A program made the translations under genes and the position numbers. The notes beneath the pieces were generated by a model. The model saw nothing but the letters and a program-made list of their open reading frames with translations, searched no databases and had not been told where the DNA came from. A DNA stretch of 64,000 bases, from assembly GCA_033782935.1 (NCBI GenBank), contig JAWQEG010001537.1, forward strand, positions 682,001-746,000, in the 5' to 3' direction. How positions within the stretch are numbered: the first letter of the stretch is position 1; each line of letters begins with the position of its first letter. Of the stretch, positions 50,732 through 63,016 are shown in pieces. This DNA is from Petrolisthes cinctipes. Lineage: Eukaryota > Arthropoda > Malacostraca > Decapoda > Porcellanidae.

Positions 50732-53700
50732 GGGCCTGTATTTTAAAAACACTCTAACACGGAGTATGCACGTACATATCGCTTCTGGGAAACAAATAAA
50801 TCGAATTTTCGGGTGTTCTGAGCCTGAATTTGAGATATGAACGGGTACAGAAGATGCATGCACATATCGACTTTGGGCACCTAAAATATCGATTTTGAGC
50901 ATGTTTTGGGCCTGTAATTTGAAAATACTTTACCCCGGAGTAGACATGTATAGATCGCTTCTGGGACCCAAAAATATTGAATTTTCGGGTGTTTTGAACC
51001 TGAATTTGAGATATAAACGGGTACAGAAGATGCATGCACATATCGACTTTGGACACCTAAAATATCGATTTTTAGCATGTTTTGAGCCTATATTTTAAAA
51101 ACATTCTAGTACTGAGTATGCATGTATAGATCGCTTAAGTTACCCAAAAATATGGAATTTTCCAGTGTTTTGAGCATGAATTTGAGATATAAACGGGTAC
51201 AGAAGATGCATGCACATATCGACTTTTTGAACCTAAAATATCATTTTTGATCATGTTTTGGGTCTGTATCTTGAAAAAATTCTAGCAAGAAGTAGGCATG
51301 TACAGATCGCTTCTGGGACCCAAAAATATCGAATTTTCGGGTGTTTTGAACCAGAATTTGGGATATAGGCGGATACAGAAGATGCATGCACATATCGACT
51401 TTGGGCACCTAAAATATAGATTTTGAGCATGTTTTGGGCCTGTATTTTGAAAATACTCTAACATGGAGTAGGCATGTACAGATCGCTTCGGGGACCCAAA
51501 AATATCAATTTTTCGGGTGTTTTGAGCCTGAATTTGAGATATAAACGGGTACAGAAGATGCATGCACATATCGACTTTTTGCACCTAAAATATCAATTTT
51601 GAGCATGTTTTGGGTCTGTATCTTGAAAACATTCTAGCAAGAAGTAGGCCTGTACATATTGCTTCTGGGACCCAAAAATATCGAATTTTCGAGTGTTTTG
51701 AACCTGAATTTCGGATATAGACGGGTACAGAAGATGCATACACATATTGACTTTGGGCAGCTAAAATATCGATTTTCAGCATGTTTTAGGCGTGTACTTT
51801 GAAAATACTCTAATACGGAGTATGCATGTACAGATGGCTTTTGGGACCCAAAAATATCGAATATTCGGGTGTTTTGAGTCTGAATTTGAGATATAAACTG
51901 GTACAGAAGATGCATGCACATATCGACTTTGGGCACCCAAAATATCGATTTTGAGCATGTTTTGGGCCTGTATTTTTAAAATACTCTAACACGGAGTAGA
52001 CACGTACAGATCTCTTCTGGGACACAAAAATATCGAATTTTTGGGTGTTCTGAGCCTGAATTTGAGATATGAACGGGTACAGAAGATGCATGCACATATC
52101 GACTTTGGGCACCTAAAATATCGATTTTGATCATGTTTTGGGCCTGTTTTTTTAAAATACTTTACCCCGGAGTAGGCGTGTACAGATCGCTTCTGGGACC
52201 CAAAAATATTGAATTTTCGGGTGTTTTGAGTTTGAATTTGAGATATAAACGGGTACAGAAGATGCATGCACATATCGACTTTGGACACCTAAAATATCGA
52301 TTTTTAGCATGTTTTGAGCCTATATTTAAAAAAAATTCTAGTACTGAGTATGCATGTACAGATCGCTTAAGGGACCCAAAAATATGGAATTTTCCAGTGT
52401 TTTTGAGCCGGAATTTGAGATATAAACGGGTAAAGAAGATGCATTCACATATCGACTTTTTGCACCTAAATTATCAATTTTGATCATGTTTTGGGTCTGT
52501 ATCTTGAGAAAATTCTAGCAAGGAGTAGGCATGTACAGATCGCTTCTGGGACCCAAAAATATCGAATTTTCGGATGTTTTGAGCATGAATTTGAGATATA
52601 AACGGGTACAGAAGATGCAGGCACATATCGACTTTGGGCACCCAAAATATCGATTTTTAGCATGTTCTGAGCCTCTATTTTGAAATCATTCTAGCACTGA
52701 GTAGGCATGTACAGATCGCTTCTGGGACCCAAAAATATTGAATTTTCGGAGTTTTGAGCCTGAATTTGAGATATAAACGGGTACAGAAGATGCATGCACA
52801 TATCGACTTTTTGCACCTAAAATATCGATTTTGAGCATGTTTTGGGTCTGTATCTTGAAAACATTCTAGCAAGAAGTAGGCATGTACAGATTGCTTCTGG
52901 GACCCAAAAATATCGAATTTTCGAGTGTTTTGAACCTGAATTTGGGATATAGACGGGTACAGAAGATGCATACACATATTGACTTTGGGCAGCTAAAATA
53001 TCGATATACAGCATGTTTAAGGCCTGTATTTTGAACATATTCTAACACGGAGTATGCATGTACAGATGGCTTTTGGGACCCAAAAATATCGAATTTTCGG
53101 GTGTTTTGAGCCTGAATTTGGGATATAAATGTGTACAGAAGATGCATGCACATATCGACTTTGGCACCCAAAATATCGATTTTTAGTATGTTTTGGGCCT
53201 ATATTTTGAAAATATTCTAGCACTGAGTAGGCATGTACAGATAGCTCCTGGGATTCAAAAATATTGAATTTTCGGGTGTTTTGAGCCTGAATTTGAGATA
53301 TAAACGGGTACTGAAGATGCATGCACATATCGACTTTGGGCACCTAAAATATCGATTTTCAGCATGTTTTGGGGATATATTTTGAAAATATTCTAGCAAT
53401 GAGAAGGCATGTACAGATCGCTTTTGGGACCCAAAAATATCGAATTTTTGGGTGTTTTGAGCCTGAATTTGGGATATAACCGGGTACAGAGGATGCATGC
53501 ACATATCGACTTTTTGCACCTAAAATATCGATTTTGAGCATGTTTTGGGTTTGTATCTTGAAAACATTCTCGCAAGGAGTAGGCATGTACAGATCGCTTC
53601 TGGGACCAAAAAATATCGAATTTTCTGGTTTTTTGAACCAGAATTAGGGATATACACGGGTACAGAAGATGCATACACATATTGACTTTGGGCACATAAA

Positions 53701-55100
53701 ATATCGATTTTCAGCATGTTTTGGGCCTATATTTTAAAAACACTCTAACACGGAGTATGCACGTACAGATCGCTTCTGGGACCCAAAAACATTGAATTTT
53801 CGGCTGTTTTGAGCATGAATTTGAGATATAAACGGGTACAGAAGATGCATGCACATATCGACTTTGGGTACCTAAAATACTGATTTTGAGCATCTTTTGG
53901 GCCTTTATTTTGAAAATACTCGAACACGGTGTAGACATGTACAGATCGCTTCTGGGACACAAAAATATCGATTTTTTGGGTGTTTTGAGCCTGAATTTGA
54001 GATATAAACGGGAACAGAAGATGCATGCACATATCGACTTTGGCACCCAAAATATCGATTTTTAGTATGTTTTGGGCGCATAATTTGAAAATATTCTAGC
54101 ACTGAGTAGGCATGTACAGATCGCTTCTGGGACCCAAAAATATCGAATTTTCGGGGGTTTTGAGCCTGAATTTGGGATATAACCGGGTACACAGGATGCA
54201 TGCACATATCGACTTTGGACACCTAAAATATCGATTTTTAGCATGTTTTGAGCCTATATTTAAAAAAAATTCTAGTACTGAGTATGCATGTACAGATCGC
54301 TTAAGGGACCCAAAAATATGGAATTTTCCAGTGTTTTTGAGCCGGAATTTGAGATATAAACGGGTACAGAAGATGCATTGACATATCGACTTTTTGCACC
54401 TAAATTATCGATTTTTAACATTTTTTGGGTATGTATCTTGAAAACATTCTAGCAAGGAGTAGGCATGTACAGATCGCTTCTGGGACCCTAAAATACCGAA
54501 TTTTCTAGTGTTTTGAACCTGAATTTGGGATATACACGGGTACAGAAGATGCATACACATATTGACTTTGGGCACCTAAAATATAGATTTTCATCATGTT
54601 TTGAGCCTGTATTTTGAAAATACTTTAACACGGAGAAGGCATGTACAGATCGCTTCAGGGACCCAAAAATATCGAATATTCGGGTGTTTTGAGTCTGAAT
54701 TTGAGATATAAACGGGTACAGAAGATGCATGCACATATCGACTTTTTGCACCTAAAATATCGATTTTGATCATGTTTTGGGACTGTATCTTGAAAACATT
54801 CTAGCAAGAAGTAGGCATGTACAGATTGCTTCTGGGACCCAAAAATATCGAATTTTCGAATGTTTTGAACCTGAATTTGGGATATAGACGGGTACAGAAG
54901 ATGCATACACATATTGACTTTGGGCAGCTAAAATATCGATTTTCAGCATGTTTTAGGCTTGTATTTTGAAAATACTCTGACACGGAGTATGCATGTACAG
55001 ATGGCTTTTGGGACCCAAAAATATCGAATATTCGGGTGTTTTGAGTCTGAATTTGAGATATAAACGGGTACAGAAGATGCATGCACATATCGACTTTTGG
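50732..55100 (+). repeat. Regular block with 11-monomer-spaced mosaic duplicates
   Basis: Segment 52,265-52,470 matches 54,199-54,404 (CCTATATTTAAAAAAAATTC, GTTTTTGAGCCGGAATTTG) at 1,934 bp. Segment 52,760-53,130 matches 54,695-55,065 at 1,935 bp. The stretch between them does not match as well, so the copies are mosaics. No other element is seen. Confidence 0.7.
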
Positions 55101-58100
55101 CACCCAAAATATCGATTTTTAGCATGTTCTGAGCCTCTATTTTGAAATCATTCTAGCACTGAGTAGGCATGTACAGATTGCTTCTGGGACCCAAAAATAT
55201 TGAATTTTCGTGTGTTTTGAGCCCGAATTTGAGATATAACCGGGTACAGAAAATGCATACACATATTGACTTTGTGCACCTAAAATATCAATTTTCAGCA
55301 TGTTTTGAACCTGTATTTTAAAAACACTCTAACACGGAGTATGCATGTACAGATCGCTTCTGGAACACAAAATATCGAATTTTCGGAGTTTTGAGTCTGA
55401 ATTTGAGATATAAACGGGTACAGAAGATGCATGCACATATTAACTTTGGGCAGCTAAAATATCGATTTTCAGCATGTTTTAGGCCTGTATTTTGAAAATA
55501 TTCTAACACGGAGTATGCATGTACATATGGCTTTTGGGACACAAAAATATCGAATTTTTGGGTGTTTTGAACCTGAATTTGAGATATAAACGGGTACAGA
55601 AGATTCATGCGCATATCGACTTTGAGCACCGAAAATATAGATTTTTAGCATGTTCTAAGCCTCTTTTTTTAAAACATTCTAGCACTGAGTAGGCATGTAC
55701 TGATCGCTTCTGGGACCCAAAAATATTGAATTTTCGGGTGTTTTGAGCCTGAATTTGAGATATAACCGGGTACAGAGAATGCATACACATATTGACTTTG
55801 TGCACCTAAAATATCATTTTTCAGCATGTTTTGGGCCTGTATTTTAAAAACACTTTAACACGGAGTATGCATGTACAGATCGCTTCTGGGACACAAAAAT
55901 ATCGAATTTTCGGAGTTTTGAGCCTGAATTTGAGATATAAACGGGTACAGAAGATGCATGCACATATCGACTTTTTGCACCTAAAATATAGATTTTGAGC
56001 ATGTTTTGGGTCTGTATCTTGAAAACATTCTAGCAAGAAGTAGGCATGTACAGATTGCTTCTGGGACCCAAAAATATCGAATTTTCGAGTGTTTTGAACC
56101 TGAATTTGGGATATAAACGGGTACAGAAGATGCATGCACATATCGACTTTGGGCACCCAAAATATCGATTTTTAGCATGTTTTGAGCCTATATTTTAAAA
56201 CATTCTAGCACTGAGTAGACATGTACAGATCGCTTCGGGGACCCAAGAATATTGAATTTTTGGGTGTTTTGAGCCTGAATTTGAGATATAAACGGGTACA
56301 GAAGATGCATGCACATATCGACTTTGGGCACCTAAAATATCGATTTTCAGAATGTTTTGGGCATGTATTTTGAAAATACTTTAACACGGAGTAAGCATGT
56401 ACAGATCGCTTCTTGGACCCAAAATTACCGAATTTTCGGGTGTTTTGAGCCTAAATTTGAAATATAAACGGGTACAGATAATGCATGCACATATTGTCTT
56501 TGGGCACCTAAAATATCGATTTTCAGCATATATTGGGCCTGTATTTTAAAAATACTCTAACACGGAGTAGGCATGTACAGATCGCTTCTGGGACCCAAAA
56601 ATATCGAATTTTCGGGTGTTTTGAGCCTAAATTTAAGATATAAACGGGTACAGAAGATGCATGCACATATCGACTTGGGAAACCTAAAATATAATTTTTA
56701 GCATGTTTAAATCTATATTTCAAAAACATTCTAGCACTGAGTAGGCATGTACAGATCGATTCTGGAACCCATAAATATTGACTTTTCGGGTGTTTAGAGT
56801 TTGAATTTGAGATATAAACGGGTACTGAAGATACATGCACATATCGACTTTTTGCACCTAAATTATCGATTTTAAGCATGTTTTGGGTCTGTATCTTGAA
56901 AACATTCTAGCAAGGAGTAGGCATGTACAGATTGCTTCTGCGACCCAAAAATATCGAATTTTCAGGTGTTTTGAGCCTGAATTTGAAATATAATGAACCC
57001 GTACAGTAGATGCATGCACATTTCGACTTTGGGCACCCAAAATATCGATTTTTAGCATGTTTTGAGCCAATATCTTGAAATTATTCTAGCACTGAGTAGG
57101 CATGTACAGATCGCTTATGGGACCCAAAACTATCGAATTTTAGGGTGTTTTGAGCCTGAATTTGAGATATAAACGGATACTGAAGATGCATGCACATATC
57201 GACTATGGGCACCTAAAATATCGATCTTGAGCATATTTTGGGCCTGTATTTTGAAAATGTTTTAACACGTAGTAGGCATGTACAGATCGCTTCTGGGACC
57301 CAAAAATATCGAATTTTCGGATTTTTTGAACCTGAATTTGAGATATAAACGGGTACAGAAGAGGCATGCACATATTGACTTTGTGCACCTAAAATATCGA
57401 TTTTCAGCATGTTTTGGGCATGTATTTTGAAAATACTTAAACACGGAGTAGGCATATACAGATTGCATCTAAGACCCAAAAATATCGAATTTTCGGGTAA
57501 TTTTGAGCTTAATTTGAGATATAAACTGGTACAGAATATCCATGCACATATCGACTTGGGACACTTAAATATCGATTTTTAGCATGTTTTGAGCCTATAT
57601 TTTGCAAAAATTTTAGCACTGAGTAGGCATGTACAGATCGCTTCTGGGACACAAAAATATTGAATTTTCGGGAGTTTTGAGCCTGAATTTGAGATATAAA
57701 CGGGTACAGTACAGAAGATGCATGCACATATCGACATTGGGCATCTAAAATATCGATTTTTAGCATGTTTTGGGTCTGTATCTTGAAAACATTCTAGCAA
57801 GAAGTAGGGATGTACAAAACGCTTCTGGAATACAAAAATACCGAATTTAATGGTGTTTTGAGCCTGAATTTGAGATATAAACGGGTACAGAAGATACATG
57901 CACACATCGACTTTGGACACCAAGAATATCGATTTTTAGCATGTTTTGAGTCTATATTTTGAAAACATTCTAGCATTGCGTAGGCATGTACAGATCGTTT
58001 ATGGGACCCAAAAATATCGAATTTTCGGATGTTTTGAGGTTGAATTTGAGATATAAACGGGTACTGAATATTCATGCACATATTGACTTTGGGCACCCAA

Positions 58101-58540
58101 AATATCGATTTTGAGCATGTTTTGGACCTGTATTTTGAAAATACTCTAACACGGAGTAGGCATGTACATATCGCTTCTCGGTCCTAAAAATATCGAATTT
58201 TCGGGTGTTTTGAGCCTGAATTTGAAATATAAACGGGTACAGAGAATGCAAGCACATATCGACTTTGGGCACCCAAAATATCGATTATTAGCATGTTTTG
58301 GGCCAATATTTTGAAATTATTCTAGCACTGAGTAAGCATGTACAGATCGCTTCTGGGACCCAAAAATATCGAATTTTCGGGTGTTTTGAGCCTAAATTTG
58401 AGATATAAACTGGTACAGAACATGCATGCACATATCGACTTTGGACACCTAAAATATCGATTTTTAGCATGTTCTAAACCTCTATTTTGAAAACATTCTA
58501 GCACTGAGTAGGCATGCACAGATCGCTTCTGGGACAAAAA
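55101..58540 (+). repeat. Transition to diverged monomers
   Basis: Units become progressively more different from one another. Local oddities are ATATAATGAACCCGTACAG near 56,986 (a few extra bases), GGTACAGTACAGAAG near 57,703 (5-bp duplication) and ATATAATTTTTAGC near 56,690 (core lost). No long duplicates and no gene are seen. Confidence 0.7.
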
Positions 58541-58545
58541 AATAT

Positions 58546-59150
58546 CGAATTTTAGGGTGTTTTGAGGTTGAATTTGAGATATAAACGGGTACAGAAGATG
58601 CATGCACATATCGACTTTTGGGCACCTAAAAGATCGATTTTCAGTATGTTTTGGGCCTGTATTTCGAAAATACTCTAACACGAAGTAGGCATGTACAGAT
58701 CGCTTCTGGGACCCTAAAATATCGAATTTTCCGGTGTTTTGGGCTTGAATTTGATATATCGACTTTAGGCACCTAAAATATAGATTTTTAGCATGTTTTG
58801 GGTCTATATTTTGAAAAAAATTCTAGCACTGAGAAGGCATGTACAGATCGCTTCTGGGACCCAAAAATATCGAATTTTAGGGTGTTTTGAGGTTGAATTT
58901 GAGATATAAACGGGTACAGAAGATGCATGCACATATCGACTTTTGGGCACCTAAAAGATCGATTTTCAGTATGTTTTAGGCCTGTATTTCGAAAATACTC
59001 TTACACGGAGTAGGCATGTACAGATCGCTTCTGGGACCCTAAAATGTCGAATTTTCCGGTGTTTTGGGCTTGAATTTGATATATCGACTCTAGGCACCTA
59101 AAATATCGATTTTTAGCATGTTTTTGGTCTATATTTTGAAAATATTCTAG
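58546..59150 (+). repeat. 325-bp dimer higher-order repeat (full + truncated monomer), two copies
   Basis: A full unit with TTTTAGGGTGTTTTGAGG and a 29-bp-deleted unit with GAATTTGATATATCGAC alternate. 58,546 and 58,871 are equivalent points 325 bp apart, which is 176 + 147 + 2. The copies differ at few positions (ATTTTGGGTCTATATTTTG versus TTTTTGGTCTATATTTTG type changes). The truncated monomer has therefore been amplified together with a full partner. Confidence 0.8.
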
Positions 59151-59595
59151 CACTGAGTAGGCATGTACAGATCGCTTTTGGGACCCCAAAATATCTAATT
59201 TTCGGGTGTTTGGAGCCTGAATTTGAGATATAAACGGGTACAGAAGATGCACGCACATATCGACTTTTGGGCACCTAAAAGATCGATTTTCAGTATGTTT
59301 TGGGCCTGTATTTTTAAAATACTCTAACACGGAGTAGGCATGTACAGATCGCTTCTGGGACCCCAAAATATCGAATTTTGGGTGTTTTGACCCTGAATTT
59401 GATATATAAACGGGTACTGAAGATGCATGCACATATCAACTTTGGGCACCTAAAATATCGATTTTGAGCATGTTTTGGGTCTGTATCTTGAAAACATTCT
59501 AACTAGGAGTAGGCATGTACATATCGCTTCTAGGACCCAAAAATACCGAATTTTCGAGTGTTTTGAGCCTGAATTTAAGATATAAACGGGTACAA

Positions 59596-59606
59596 AAGTA
59601 CGACTT
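59596..59606 (+). repeat. 12-14-bp deletion monomer
   Basis: GGGTACAAAAGTACGAC shows loss of the ATGCATGCACATAT tract. Similar losses are at about 60,475 (CAGAAGATCGAC) and 61,980. These are confined to the right edge block. Confidence 0.75.
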
Positions 59607-62600
59607 TGGACACTAAAAATATCGATTTTTAGCATGTTTTGAGCCTACATTTTGAAAAAAAATCTAGCACTGAGTAGGCATGTACAGATCTCTTCTGGGA
59701 TCGAAAAATATCGAATTTTAGGGTGTTTTGAGGTTGAATTTGAGATATAAACGGGTACCAAGGATGCATGCACATATCGACTTTTGGGCACCTAAAAGAT
59801 CGATTTTCAGTATGTTTTAGGCCTGTATTTCGAAAATACCCTAACACGGAGTAGGCATGTACAGATCGCTTCTGGGACCCAAAAATATCGAAGTTTCGAG
59901 TGTTTTGAGGTTGAATTTGAGATATAAACGGGTACAGAAGATGCATGCACAAATCGACTTTTGGGCACCTTAAAGATCGATTTTTAGTATGTTTTGGGCC
60001 TGTAATTTGAAAATACTCTAACACGGAGTAGGCATGTAGAGATCGCTTCTGGAACCTCAAAACATCAAATTTTCGGGTGTTTTGAGCCTGAATTTGAGAT
60101 ATAAACGGATACTGAAGATGCATGCACATATCGACTATGGGCACCTAAAATATCGATTTTCAGCATGTTTTGGGTATGTATTTTGAAAATACTTAAACAC
60201 GGAGTAGACATGTACAGATTGCATCTGGGACCCAAAAATATCGAATTTTCGGGTGTTTTGAGCCTGTATTTGATATATAAACGGGTACTGAAGATGCATG
60301 CACATATCAACTTTTGGGCACCTAAAATATCGATTTTGAGCATGTTTTGGGTCTGTATCTTGAAAACATTCTAACTAGGAGTAGGCATGTACATATCGCT
60401 TCTAGGATCCAAAAATACTGAATTTTCGAGTGTTTTGAGCCTGAATTTAAGATATAAACGGGTACAGAAGATCGACTTTTGACACTAAAAATATCGATTT
60501 TTAGCATTTTTTGAGCCTATATTTTGAAAACATTCTAGCACTGAGTAGGCATGTACAGATCGCTTCTGGGACCGAAAAATATCGAATTTTCGGGTGTTTT
60601 GGGGTTGAATTTGGAATATAAACGGTTGCATTAGATGCATACACATATTGACTTGGGGCACCTAAAATATCGATTTACAGCATGTTTTGGGCCTGTATCT
60701 GAATAGGCATGTACAGATCGGTTCTGGGACCCCAAAATATCGAATTTCCGGGTGTTTGGAACCTGAATTTGAGATTTAAACGGGTACAGAAGATGCATGC
60801 ACATATCGACTTTTGTGCACCTAAAATATCGATTTTCAGCATGTTTTGGGCCTGCATTTTGAAAATACTCTAACACGGAGTAGGCATGTACAGATCGCTT
60901 CTGGAACCTCAAAATATCGAATTTTTGGGTGTTTTCAGCCTGAATTTGAGATATAAACGGGTACTGAAGATGCATGCCCATATCGACTTTTGGGCACCTA
61001 AAATATCGATTTTTAAGAATGTTTTGGGTCTGTATTTTGAAAACATTCTAACTAGGAGTAGGCATGTACTGATCGCATAAAGGACCCCGAAATACCGATT
61101 TTTCGGGTGTTTTGATCCTGAATTTGAGATATAAACGGGTACAGAAGATGCATGCACATATCGACTTTGGACACTTAAAATATCGATTTTTAGCATGTTT
61201 TGAGCCTATATTTTGAAAATACTCTAACACGGAGTAGGCATGCACATATCGCTTCTGGGACTCCAAAATATCGAATTTTCGGGTGTTTTGAGCCTGAATT
61301 TGAGATATAAACGGGTACAGAAGATGCATGCACATATTGACTTTGGGCACCTAAAATATCGATTTTCAGCATGTTTTGGGCGTGTATCTGAATAGGCCAG
61401 TACATATCGCTTCTGGGACCCCAAAATATCGAATTTCCGGGTGTTTGGAACCTGAATTTGAGATATAAACGGGTACAGAAGATGCATGCACATATCGACT
61501 TTTGGGCACCTAAAAGATCGATTTTCAGTATGTTTTGGGCCTGCTTTTTAAAAACACTCTAATATGGAGTAGTCATGTACAGATCGCTTCTGGGACCCCA
61601 AAATATCGAATTTTCGGGTGTTTTTGGCCTGAATTTGAGATATCGAATTTGGGCACCTAAAATATCGATTTTTAGCATGTTTTGGAACTATATTTTGAAA
61701 ATATTCTAGCAGTGAGTAGGCATGTACAGATCCCTTCTGGGACCCCAAAATATCGAATTTTCGGGTGTTTTGACCCTGAATTTGATATATAAACGGGTAC
61801 TGAAGATGCATGCACATATCAACTTTGGGCACCTAAAATATCGATTTTGAGTAAGTTTTGGGTCTGTATCTTGAAAACATTCTAACTAGGAGTAGGCATG
61901 TACATATCGCTTCTAGGACCCAAAAATACCGAATTTTCGAGTGTTTTGAGCCTGAATTTAAGATATAAACGGGTACAAAAGTACGACTTTGGACACTAAA
62001 AATATCGATTTTTAGCATGTTTTGAGCCTATATTTTGACAAAAATTCTAGCACTGAGTAGGCATGTACAGATCGCTTCTGGGACCGAAAAATATCAAATT
62101 TTAGGGTGTTTTCAGGTTGAATTTGAGATATAAACGGGTACAGAAGATGCATGCACATATCGACTATGGACATTTAAAATATCGATTTTAAGCATGTTTT
62201 AAGCCTAAATTTTGAAAACATTCTAGCACTGAGTAGGCATGTACAGATCGCTTCTGGGACAAAAAAATATCGAATTTTCGAGTGTTTTGGGGTTGAATTT
62301 GAGATATAAACGGGTACAGAAGATGCATGCACATACCGACTTTTGGGCACCTAAAAGATCGATTTTTAGTATGTTTTGTGCCTTTAATTTGAAAATACTC
62401 TAACACGGAGTAGGCATGTGGAAATCGCTTCTGGAACCTCAAAATATCAAATTTTCGAGTGTTTTGAGCCTGAATTTGAGATATAAACGGGTATTGAAGA
62501 TGCATGCACATATTGACTTTTGTGCATCTAAAATATCGATTTCGAGCATGTTTTTGGTCTGTATCATGAAAACATTCTAACTAGGAGTAGGCATGTACAG

Positions 62601-63004
62601 ATCGCTTCTAGGACCCCGAAATACCGAATTTTCGGGTGTTTTGAGCATGAATTTTATATATAAACGGGTACAGAAGATGCATGCACATATCGACTTTGGT
62701 CACTTAAAATATCGATTTTTAGCATGTTTTCAGCCTATATTTTGAAAACATTCTAGCACTGAGTAGGCTTGTACAGATCGCTTCTGGGACCTCAAAATAT
62801 CGAATTTTTGGGTTTTTTCAGCCTGAATTTGAGATATAAACGGGTACTGAAGATGCATGCCCTTATCGACTTTTGGGCACCTAAAATATCGATTTTTAAG
62901 TATGTTTTGGGTCTGTATCTTGAAAACATTCTAACTAGGAGTAGGCATGTACTGATCGCATAAAGGACCCCGAAATACCGATTTTTCCGGTGTTTTGATC
63001 CTGA

Positions 63005-63016
63005 ATTTGAGCAAGA
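63005..63016 (+). other. Out-of-register junction between edge-type and core-type satellite
   Basis: TTTTGATCCTGAATTTGA, monomer position about 48-65, is followed directly by GCAAGAAGTAGG, which is monomer position about 165-176. About 99 bp of the expected unit is missing. The right side matches 36,527 onward while the left side belongs to the edge-type subfamily. The join has at most one shared base, so it looks like illegitimate joining rather than homologous exchange. Confidence 0.85.

Larger units (their letters stand above)
58541..63010 (+). repeat. Edge-type satellite block with truncated monomers (right)
   Basis: The 147-bp class (near 58,755, 59,080 and 61,643) and 158-bp class (near 60,691 and 61,381) reappear together with AAAAGATCGATT variants (58,636, 58,950, 59,280 and later). 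A third short form lacking 12-14 bp, where GGGTACAAAAGTACGAC or CAGAAGATCGAC replaces the ATGCATGCACAT region, is at 59,596, 60,475 and 61,980. The subfamily is the same as that of 1-1,830. Confidence 0.85.

Noticed and set aside
63005..63016. Transposon or integration boundary
   Set aside because: No terminal repeats, target-site duplication or non-satellite sequence flank the phase jump; both sides are the same satellite.
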